DNA from: Galbula dea
Lineage: Eukaryota > Chordata > Aves > Piciformes > Galbulidae
Direction of reading: 5' to 3'
Length of the DNA stretch: 64,000 nucleotides
Assembly: GCA_013399015.1 (NCBI GenBank)
Contig: VWZX01002966.1
Span: 248,001-312,000 of the forward strand
The notes beneath the pieces were generated by a model that was not told where the DNA came from, did not search any database, and was given only the letters and a program-made list of their open reading frames with translations. The translations under genes were made by a program, and so were the position numbers. The first letter of the stretch is position 1. Each line of letters opens with the position of its first letter. Positions 13,391 through 23,300 of the stretch are shown piece after piece.

Positions 13391-14322
13391 AAGGTACATT
13401 TTAATGTTCTTCATATTTTACTCTATGGTAATGCTATAAGTACCTGTAGGCTTATATAGAGTTACAGCTAAGGCTTAGCAAAGAAATTTGTTTGTAATAG
13501 GATCTAGGGTTGAAGTACCTTCATATTTCACTAAAGCAAAACTAGAAGAACTTTTTTTCACTGAGTTTATAATCTTAGTTACCCTGCAATAAAGCATTTC
13601 TCAAATATTAGGAGACTAATTAATGTCTTTTTGTGTAAATGTGTTTCTCCAATTGTATAAATTAATTTTTCAATAAGATTATAAAACTAAACACCTTCAA
13701 ACAAATATGATATTTCCTTTCATAGAGTGCTGATGTTCTAGCCATATGCACATTTTTCCATGTGATATCTGGCAATTATTTCTCTAGGGTTCCACAAGAC
13801 TGGCTCCATTTTTGTATCTTAAGATGAAATTTAAAGAGTGAGCCTGAAGCCATCCGTGGAAATTCAGATTTTTTTAGAGTACTGTTCTGAAAACTCCAAA
13901 ATGATCCTTTTGTGTTTCACAGAACCAGCCTTTATGCTGGTGCAAAAAACCCCACATAATTACTCCCTGCCTCAATATCTTTCTTATATGACACATTGTA
14001 GGTGTATGTTCTGCCATCCCTTTGTTCAAAAAGTAGCCGAAGCCATTGCTAGGGAATGAGTCCCAGCCTGGCTACATTTCCATGAGCCTACTGGCAACAC
14101 CTAACTGTATCTCAGCTTCTTTTGAATCAAATGGCACAGTCTCTCTCCCAACAGCACTCATGCCTCTGGGCAAAAGAGGCGGGATAAGCAGAGGTGAGAG
14201 GAGGCTTGGGGTTTGTATGAGATGGCAGTACTACCTAGGAAACAGCTGGGATCAACAAGAAACTATCAGAAACAGCAAGGATCAGCAGTTCCCTCTTTTA
14301 CATCTCCACCTGGCTAGGAATT

Positions 14323-14936
14323 TCACAGAATCACAGAACCACAGAATCATTATGGATGGAAAGGACCCTCAAGATCATCTAGTCCAACCGATAGCCCTAC
14401 ACTACTCTTACCCCTAAATCATCCCCTGAAGAAACACATCTATCCTCTTCTTAAAAACCTCCAGGGATGGTGACTCCACCACCTCCCTGGGCAGCCTATT
14501 CCAATATCTAACCACTCTTTCAGTAAAGAAATTCTTCCTAATATCCAATCTAAACTTACCCTGGCTCAGCTTAAGCCCATTCCCTCTAGTCCTGTCACTA
14601 GTCACAAGGGAGAAGAGGCCAACACCCGCCTCCCTAGAATGGCCTTTCAAGTAGCTGAAGAGGGCGATAAGGTCTCCCCTCAGCCTCCTCTTCTCCAGGC
14701 TAAACAAGCCCAGCTCCCTAAGCCTCTCCTCATAAGGCCTGTTTTCCAGACCCCTGACTAGCTTAGTTGCCCTTCTCTGCACCCTCTCTAGTAGCTCAAT
14801 GTCCTTCCTAAACTGCGGTGCCCAAAACTGTACACAGTACTCGAGGTGTGGCCTCACCAGTGCCATGTAGAGTGGCAAGATCACCTCCCTGCTCCTACTG
14901 GTCACACTATTCCTGATGCAAGCCAGGATCAAACTG
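14323..14936 (-). mobile_element. CR1 LINE, 5'-truncated copy with open reverse-transcriptase C-terminus
   Basis: The 3' tail lies at 14323 (TCACAGAATCACAGAACC) and the element reads leftward on the minus strand. From about 14936 down to the stop at 14414 the frame is open for about 170 codons, with the expected CR1 ORF2 ending: [69 protein letters not shown], and [20 protein letters not shown]. The frame stays open beyond the element to 15106, but that part does not look like CR1. The lack of breaks suggests a younger insertion than the copy at 9481. The 5' end is truncated, so it cannot move on its own. Confidence 0.95.
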
Positions 14937-16391
14937 AACTCCAGTGTTGGTCTGGCTTGGTTCCTGCTGGACACACTAGCCTGCAGGAGTACTGACAGAG
15001 GGGTGGAGCTTAGAAGTCCCTGCCAGCCATGTAGTATGGTGGTGGCCCCTTTTGCCTGGGCTCCAGCAGTCCCACAAGCTGCACATTCCTTTCCAGATGT
15101 GGGCAATGGATTTGGGTTTGATCTGTAGGTCCTTTGCAGTTTACATCTCTGGTAGGGTAGAGGCAGTTTTGTCCTGACAGTTGAGATAGGCTGGGGTGGG
15201 TGAGTACCCTGTGGGCAGGCCTGCTGGTGTCCTCAGCATGCAGCCTGGTCTGCCACCCCCACTTCTCCATGCAGGCAGCACTCGGGCACCTTGACCTTGC
15301 AGCTGCACTGTAAGTCTGCTCAGTTGTCCAGGCAACTTCTGAGCTTGTGAGACAAGTGTGAGATGTTAGGAAGCTGTTTCTATTCATGGTGTTTGTTTTT
15401 TTGTTTGTGTAAATTTAGGATATGGCTTTCACCCAGCATTGACATTCAGTATCGGAAATCAAAGTTCACTCTACTAGTATATGTAGATAAAAAGACTGAA
15501 AAAGTAGGATTGTTTCTTTATCATTCCCACATCTAAAAGTGTAAGTGGATTTGTTCTGAAAACATAAGGACGCAGGAGAGCTTTCCTTATTTCTCATCTG
15601 TGCCTTGGACTCACTGAGGGACCCTGGGGATTTGTAAAGGGGGTAGAATATTGCATTTGAATGGAGTATGAGAAAAGAAAAATCATTTTTATGTTCTCAT
15701 GTGGGGATTGTGAATAAACTTAGAGTGAATAGAAAATACAATGTCCTTTTTACAACAAAAGAACATAATCTTATAGATTTCCAAGAAAGAGAGACACACC
15801 AGGTCCCCCAGTATAGTTTCTATGATGAAACAGTGCCATGATTGGAGAGAGGTGTTCTTCTAACCGCAATATTAAATATATTGGTAACTTTAATTCTTTT
15901 CAAGTTCACATTGTTTAGTGTTGGCTTGTTTCTCTTGTGACTGTAAAAAATGTTTAAAACCACTTCCTCAGGTGACATTTTGCACTCTCCCCTCTGCACA
16001 GATGACCCCATCTGAAATGCTCTTTCCATGGCTGTCTCTGGCAACTTTGGAATGGGAAATTTGTATATATGGTCACAGTTGCTGCCTTTTGCAGTTGAAG
16101 GCTTGGAATTAGTGAAACAGGGCAACATTGTGGTTCCTTATTTTTGTTGAATGTCCTAGAAAACATGGGGTGGAAACATGGTTTAACCATTCACATTCTA
16201 CACCAACAGAGAATTCATTTGAAATGCCTTAGAAATAGCCAAATCCAGCCCTCTTGTGCTGTGCAAGAGGATCTAGGATAAAAGCAAGGACCTCATGCGT
16301 AATGCTGGATGACTGACTTGCCAGTTTCCATATATTTTATAACTGAAAATCAACCATACTTACCATTTGTTATCTCTGCTTATTTTGCTGC

Positions 16392-16466
16392 GTGTAAATA
16401 TATGTGTGCATATATGTATATATATGAACATGCATACAGTATGTGTACTATAGTATATAGCTATAG
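16392..16466 (+). repeat. Alternating TA/TG purine-pyrimidine stretch
   Basis: GTAAATATATGTGTGCATAT, ATGTATATATATG and the later TATAGTATATAGCTATAG make an imperfect (TA/TG)n tract, about 200 bases upstream of the acceptor of the exon at 16666. Open frames cross it on both strands but are composed of repeats. Confidence 0.75.
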
Positions 16467-16665
16467 CTTCAGTAGATTTTGCACTGTAATGTGTTTTACT
16501 CTCTATAGTGTACAAGATGCTTTTGTGACAAATGGCAGTAACATTTTCCATCTCACGCTGTTTCTTTACACAAGTATAACAATAACTGAGAATCTCAGAG
16601 ATAATGCAAAATGATATACATTGTATTACAGTCAAACAGACTGGTTTATTTCGTTTTGCTCCTAG

Positions 16666-16815
16666 GGGGGCAAGATCCCTATCCGATGGACATCACCAGA
16701 AGCCATTGCCTATCGGAAGTTCACATCAGCTAGTGACGCGTGGAGCTATGGGATTGTTCTCTGGGAGGTGATGTCTTATGGAGAGAGACCATACTGGGAG
16801 ATGTCCAACCAGGAT
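16666..16815 (+). CDS. EPHA3: EPHA3 coding exon (probable exon 14): kinase P+1 loop and helix F
   Basis: This is a 150-base, phase 0-0 exon (50 codons) between TGCTCCTAG and GTGAGT. It encodes [17 protein letters not shown], the P+1 substrate loop with the tyrosine-kinase hallmark IRWTSPEA. It continues with helix F and [20 protein letters not shown]. The Thr-Ser pair in WTSPEA fits EPHA3; EPHA5 and others have Thr-Ala. One residue stands out: the usual Asp-Val-Trp at the start of helix F reads Asp-Ala-Trp here, with the Ala codon GCG at 16738-16740. The exon ends Gln-Asp and the next exon resumes Val-Ile-Lys-Ala. Confidence 0.96.
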
Positions 16816-18718
16816 GTGAGTGTACTGTTGTCCGAATTATGTTCTCAAATAAAGGATCAAGCTGTGAAAGGAAGCGAAGCATAATGAAACCATGTGTTTT
16901 GAGTTTTAAACCTTGACATTGAATAAGATGTAGAAATAAAAATCACCAAATCTCCCTGGTCAAGTAAAAGTTCTGTTGAACTTTTAAAGACAACATCTTT
17001 ATGGAGGGTATTTTGGACCTCTGAAGGAACGTATTAGAGAATTTTTTGCTAGTGGTTTTCTGTAGGATGATTCAAACAATTCCACTGCAATGAGGTCATT
17101 GCCTTTTACATTCCTTAGCTTAGCGTTAGAAAACCCTCCTAAATTTCTACTGATCCACTTTGGTTCCACTTGTATGATGTACTGTAGAAGTTTTCTGTAA
17201 ATGTCAAATACACAGAATAAATTGCTCTTGGCACTTGTGAAAAAGAGAAGCAAAGAAAATCTGCTATACTTCTGGAAGTAATCAACAAATAAAATAGAGA
17301 ATCAGAGTGATCTGATTAGAAGACTTCAAATACAGACTTCTTTGCAACATTAGTAAACTATCCAAGCCTACAATCCAAATGATTAATGGGTCCCTCCCAG
17401 TGTTTTTGTAAGAAACATAATGTTTTCCCCAAATAAGATATTTATTATATCTCTTTTGGATTCTTTTTCTGTTGTCTTATTAATCCTAGATTTATTCCAG
17501 AAGAGTTACTTATAAACCAAATTTTCTGAAGTACAGTCAGTAACAAAAATTTTCCAAGGGGTTATATATTGCTACTAATATTAAATTAAAAACAGTCAAC
17601 TAACTACATAGTTGTAGCAAGATATTTTCTATGCTACTTTATGTTAAACAAGGAGAAGGAGAAGAAAGCTTCCTTTTAATTGAGTACCTCTGGAACTCAT
17701 GTCTCTGCAGAAAACTGTGTGCTTCTTTTAATTAGTCATGCACATTTTTTCTGTGTTTATGGAGATTAATGAATTGTGTTACATAGGCTGATATACTAGT
17801 GGAATGCCTTTTATAATGGCACATTAAAATCAGAAACAGAAGAATTAACCTCTTTACATGCCTCTGCTTCGTGGCTACTTAAACCATGGACATTTTTCCT
17901 ATCCCTGTTGTGACTCAGAATAGTTTGTCTTGCTTTTCAGTTAACTAATACAGATAAAAATGAAAGATTAACAGAATCTTAATCATTTTTTACTTAGAAT
18001 AGATTGGGTGCTTATTCATGGTGCAACAGATAATGTAGGACTAATCAAGAGATGTTATACTGTAGTGGAAAAGTTGCTTTAAAAAGCTTCATGACAGTGT
18101 AAATTCTGGCTTTTTTTTTTTTTTAAATGTGTATCTAGACAGATGATAGAAAATTTGACAAAATTTGTCATTCTAGACAAATGATAATAGAATTGGGTCT
18201 GGAAGTGTACAGTTATCCTTGTGGTAAGTTTTAAAAATATTTTCTGACCCTGTGAGAGCATCCATGAGATCTTCTATCTATCAGTCTAGGATGTCCTGTG
18301 AGAGGGTAGGTTGTTTTCTGCCAAGTGCAATGTCCCCTGAGGATTGTGGAAAGCCTGTGTTGGTAAGAGTGATTAGACGAGCTATGGAAGACCTTTTGAA
18401 GTTTGGTGTAGTTAAGCAAGCACCTTACTAACTGTATCTTTTGTTATTAATTAAGTTCAATCAAGTGTGAGTTTTGGAAATCCTTTCTAGACTCTCACCT
18501 TCCTCAAAGTCACACACTGTGTCTTAGCTCTCCTCTCTGTATGCCTAATTTACTGCCTGGTTTACTTTGCAGATAAACCAGAGACATTGCAGGATGAGAC
18601 AATTAGTGAATAAACACATTTGTTTAAACACAGAATGTCCATGCTAATGTGGTTCACAGAGCTGATAAAAACAAGTTTAAGTGCCATTAAGTTTGCAAAA
18701 ACTTTTATCCTTGTGCAG
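16816..18718 (+). other. EPHA3 intron, 1.9 kb
   Basis: This AT-rich intron has a GTGAGT donor and a TGTGCAG acceptor. It holds a T14 run at 18111-18124, followed by a short palindrome bracketed by near-identical 15-base repeats (18134-18186). No gene or mobile element was seen. Confidence 0.9.
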
Positions 18719-18912
18719 GTGATTAAGGCTGTTGATGAAGGGTATCGCTTGCCACCTCCTATGGACTGCCCAGCTGCCTTGTATCAGCTGATGCTGGACT
18801 GTTGGCAGAAAGACAGAAACAACAGACCCAAGTTTGAGCAGATTGTCAGCATCCTGGATAAACTGATCCGTAATCCCAGCAGTCTGAAAATCATCACCAA
18901 TGCAGCAGCAAG
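18719..18912 (+). CDS. EPHA3: EPHA3 coding exon (probable exon 15): end of kinase domain
   Basis: This is a 194-base exon, phase 0 at its start and phase 2 at its end, between CTTGTGCAG and a GTGACA donor. It encodes the last kinase helices: [20 protein letters not shown], then [16 protein letters not shown] with the conserved CW...R motif of helices H and I. The [15 protein letters not shown] tail leads into the linker before SAM. The string [19 protein letters not shown] points to EPHA3 over its relatives. The donor is slightly weak (GTGACA rather than GTRAGT). Its first bases create an in-frame TGA at 18914-18916, so a transcript retaining this intron would end right after the kinase domain. 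Confidence 0.96.
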
Positions 18913-20005
18913 GTGACATACTAGATCTTACACTGCACATAAATAATTGTCTTTGATTTCTTCATCTTCCATAATTAGAAATTGTTTACCTTGTTCACCC
19001 ACTTCTTCAACTTTTAACTGTAGCTGTATGTAATCTTGAAGGCTAGAGAAAGCTTCCTGACTGTCTCTTTGGAAGAAGGATAGTAGTAGTATTACTGTTA
19101 TTATTTTTACTTTTATTTTTATTAGTGATTTCCTGTTATTTATTAACACTGTGAAAAGCTGTTATGCTAGGTTTATGAAACTCATTTTAAGATTGAGCGG
19201 AGGTTTGTGAGAAAAACACACATGGAAGATTCAGCCACTATGTGTCTTTCCTTTTCCTTCTGACCTTAGGTGGTGTTTTGAGTGCTTAGAATTTCATAGG
19301 TTACAGCTAGCCATGTTCCTGCGTATCTTTCTGAACTGGTTCCAAACACATATCCTACATTCCTATGCTCTTCTCTGACAAGTCACTTTAAACATCTGAA
19401 TACTCTTTTTGCTTTCAGTAGGACTCACAAGCTTAAAAATGCACTTACATTCCCCTTTAGAACAATGCCTTAACTAGAAATTCATTTCCAACCTGTGCAA
19501 TATTTCTAATTGCATTAAAAACATTAATTTATAATCCTGGTTATTCAACACACTCTGGAATGTCACTATGATGAGATAAGAATTATTTCATTGAGAGTAA
19601 TTGAAGAGTGTGTTGATGCCTGAGGACGTAAGGATGCGGTGAAATAAGAGCTTTGATTAAGTATGGTATAAGAGAATTGCTTTATGTAATGCACAAAATG
19701 TCATGCTCTTACTGAAGTCATCTGAAAAGATGTAAAATTGCTATTAGAATGAGTGCTTGTGCAAAATCCTCCTTTTGTTAGCAAAGCAGGCACAGTAGAG
19801 AGAAATGAACTCTGCTGCTTTAGACCCAGGCCTTGTGCTGATCAATTGTGTCCACCTGTTTCTTTCGATATTCTTCTCTGCTACTGGCAGAAGCAAAGAA
19901 AATATTACTTCTTCAACCAATCATACCAAGGCCCTGAAATCTCCTTTGATTGCCCTTAGACATGCTTACCAAAAGCATTTTTTTTTGTTACCCACCAGGT
20001 AATAG

Positions 20006-20147
20006 AAAAAAATAAAATAAAACCAAAACAAAGTACCAACCAACCGAAACACACACCCCTCCAAAAAAAGGCCCAATTTAAACAAAACTCAAAAACAAAC
20101 AAAGAAAACAAAACCAACCAACCAAAACCAAAAACCAAACCCCAAAC
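20006..20147 (+). repeat. Long A/C-rich low-complexity tract
   Basis: About 142 bases with very few G or T: ATAAAATAAAACC, ACCAACCAACC, ACACACACCCC, and a second CCAACCAACCAAAACC. It is the complement-type counterpart of the G/T tracts in other introns. The cysteine/phenylalanine/tryptophan-rich open frames on the minus strand here are products of this repeat. Confidence 0.85.
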
Positions 20148-20295
20148 AGTTTAAGCATTATCTTCTTACTCAAGCATATTTCTTCAAAATATCTTGCACC
20201 CCTATTTGGCAAATGATTGGTGCATATAATTATTTTGTAGGGATATACTGAAGCAGGCTTCTGGGTAGGGACATTGGGAGTGATGACTATCATGG

Positions 20296-20335
20296 CTTGA
20301 GGTCTTTCCCCACCTTAATTATTCTATGATTCCAT
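20296..20335 (+). mobile_element. Possible degraded CR1 3' tail
   Basis: GAGGTCTTTCCCCACCTTAA-like text runs into ATTCTATGATTCCATG. This resembles the final 40 bases of CR1 (GGTCCCTTCCAACC...ATTCTATGATTCTATG). Upstream sequence is not convincingly CR1, so this may be a very short remnant or chance. Confidence 0.4.
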
Positions 20336-23300
20336 GTTTTGGTTTGGGAATTTGATTGCAGAAACCAGTGCTGCAAATTTTGCATTCCAAACAGAAGCAA
20401 AATGTTCCCTGTTTATTGTCTTTCCAGTTTGGGAGTTGAACCACAGCAAAGCTGAAAACAGTGTTGAACCATCCTTTCCAGTTACCTGTTCATAGCCTGT
20501 AAAAGCTGATATCCTCCAATGGAGACTAAATTCAGTCTGAGTACTGCTTGCACCTGCTGGGTTTTGTACAGGAGCACCGCAGTGCAGGCTTGTTCTCTTC
20601 ACATCTCCCTCTTGCTCTCTTTGCCCCTATTTTTTTATATGATTTAATGGCATGGGCAGCAGAGGCTGCACATACACTCCACAATGATATGCACTCGGCA
20701 CAGCATGAGGAAGGAAGGAAAGAGGCTGCTAACATAGTGAGGAACTTCTCACAGCTGCTTTAGTGAACTCTCAGGGAAGTGCTCCTCATGGCAGACTTCT
20801 GCCTTGGCTTTGGTATGGAGCATAATTCTGAGGAGGGTAATGTCACAGGTGATTTTTAGTCTCTTCTTCCCAATTACCTTTCCACTGCTATGTCCTTGCA
20901 TTACTTGCATTCCCAAGCAGTGCAGTAACTCTCCCTTTCTGAGGCTCCTCACTTGTTGGCGAGGAGGCACACTGGCATGGGTGAGGCCAAGCTCTCCCCC
21001 TCTAGGAAGGCCAGTTCAAGGAATGTGTAATCCTCGATCTCTCCATCTCGCTCTCCCCACATCGGTGTCTGCAGACCAACCCAGGCTACTCATAAACTCA
21101 AGTACAACCAAGAATTAGGCATGACAACATGAGAGGTGCTGGGCAGTCCTGTGCAGATTTGGAAATCCATGATCACCTCCATGAAACCATTGCCAAAACT
21201 GACTAATCTCAAACCTCAAAAGCTGCAGCCAGTTCCGCACCCCCTTTATGTCCTGCAAAGAGGCGCTGCTGGTGCTTCTTCTGCAGTGGGAGCTGGTGGT
21301 GCTGTCAGCCAGGGACTGAGCATGGAATGTCCGGCATTGCTGTCTGACAGACTGACAGAGAAAAATGATAAGCCAGACTTAAGATGAGTTTGATTCTTGC
21401 TGTAGCCTTATGTGCAAAAATATGTAACTGATATGAAAAGGTGGTGAGTCAGGGCAGCTTGTCCAGAAGGAGACATGCAGTTGGATCCCTGCCAGTATCC
21501 TTGTACTGTCAAGCAGTCGGAGAAGGACAGGCATCGCTGTGGAGGTAAAGCACTCTGCGACTAAGCCCCAAGGGCTTGAGGGATTACATAGGTTCAAATG
21601 GCTGCTCTCAGTTGTTATTTGAGGCTGTAGTACTCCCACAGCACCTCTCGTCATACCCGTAATAAGTAATTAATCTAAATTGTAGAGGTCCTAGCTCTCT
21701 TCTACCCATGTCTGTGGTGCTACTGGAAGAATGCTAAAGCTTTATGCCCACCATATGCTCATAGGTGTTCAGAATATACTTGGTCAGGGAAAATGTTTAA
21801 CCTGATGATGTCTGTTGCAGATGCAAAGCCTGTCTCTTACAGATTTTAGAGCTGATATTTGTTTGAAATAGTCACAGTGCTGTTGTAGTCTATTTAAAAG
21901 CACATGGCTGGAGGTGCATATGATATCCATGTCCTCTGGTATGTCACTGCTAACTCTTTTCAACTGAAGGTTGTGTTTGACTACATATGATTCAAAGCCA
22001 TAGCCCAGGCACATTTTACGCTAATACCTCATAGGAATATAGGAGAGGAGTCAAAGCCTTCAATCTTGTATTCCCTTTTCAGTTTTCTATCTCTTCTGGC
22101 TACTCCATGGTATATAATAATTTCTTGATACCCAGGGGATGTTTTTGTCCTTACTGATTATTTCTTTGCAGATATTCTACGTGCTTGCAAACCTTACATT
22201 GACAAAAGATTTTTGTAACCTCAGCACAGAAAAGGTTTCCAAATACCTTTCCTGATGCTGTGTTTCTTCTTGAATTCTTTTCCTTGTAAAGCACAGAGTA
22301 TGGCTGATTTCTTTCTTACCTGTCAAAATTGACTTTTTAATCAGGTGGACACCTTGAGCTTTTGTTAGCAAGACTTACACTGGTTATGGACACATGGGTG
22401 TTTTGTGTCCTTTAGGCTGCCTGCAGTTATCTAGCTCTGTAAAGAGCTGTAGGAACAGAATTCAGTACACAAAAAGTTGTACAAGTCATGCAACTTTCTA
22501 AAACACAACCCCATGATATTTTTATTTGATTTATGTCTTGCTGTTCTTTCCTGTTTTCTGAACATCATGTTCATTTTTATGAGTCCTTATGTTGTTTGGA
22601 TATATTTAGGGTGGAAGTGAGTTCATAGTTCTTCCAATTTTGATCAAGTTCATTATTTTTCTTCTTGAGCTTATTATTTTTCAGTCCGCTGTGTATTACT
22701 TCACATTTGTGAATATTTCATGCAGATACAAAGCAGATGGAAAGTTTTCTGAACTTGAGCAGGAGAGACAGAATCATTTCACCCACCTGCTTTGTGAAAC
22801 TGTAGTCTGAAAGGACTTATTAAACGTTGTTGCATTTGTATGAGAAAACAATGTAACCCAATAGTCATGCAACTGGAAATGCTTTGTATACACTACAGAT
22901 CTTAACTGGATTCATAACATTTCATTTTCTTCATCTGTTTTATTTATAGTTCTGATTTTTTTTCTTAATTTCTAATTCTGTTCTTTTATGTATATATATT
23001 TGATGGTTCTCTAGAGTTACAATGTATATTATCATTTTATGTATATGAATCTTACTCTTACGCAGTCATTTGAAAAAAATATATTTAAGACATAATTTAA
23101 AATTAGAAATGCATTTATGTGTTCCCACATGAATTAAACTGTTGGAGGATGGTGTGAACTTGAGGTATAAGGACTGGGATATGGGATTTGTGCAACTCAA
23201 GTATTATGGAAGCTTTCCTATAGTTGCTGTGTATGTTCACATCTGTGATGTAGGTGTGACTAAAGGCACTTAGTCTTCATTCACCTGTTATAAAACAGGT

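Larger units (their letters stand above)
6655..16665 (+). other. EPHA3 intron, 10.0 kb, with two antisense CR1 copies
   Basis: This intron runs from a GTGAGT donor to a TGCTCCTAG acceptor. It is mostly AT-rich unique sequence. It contains CR1 copies on the minus strand at 9481-10118 and 14323-14936, a T/G tract at 13351-13390, and an alternating TA/TG stretch at 16392-16466 about 200 bases before the acceptor. A 151-codon minus-strand open frame at 10970-11425 has no recognisable domain and low-complexity ends, so I do not call it a gene. Confidence 0.9.

Noticed and set aside
14046..14417. 123-codon + strand open frame
   Set aside because: Runs into the tail of the CR1 element and shows no domain; likely incidental.
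14936..15106. N-terminal extension of the CR1 reverse-transcriptase frame
   Set aside because: The frame is open by chance beyond the 5' truncation point; the residues do not resemble CR1 ORF2.
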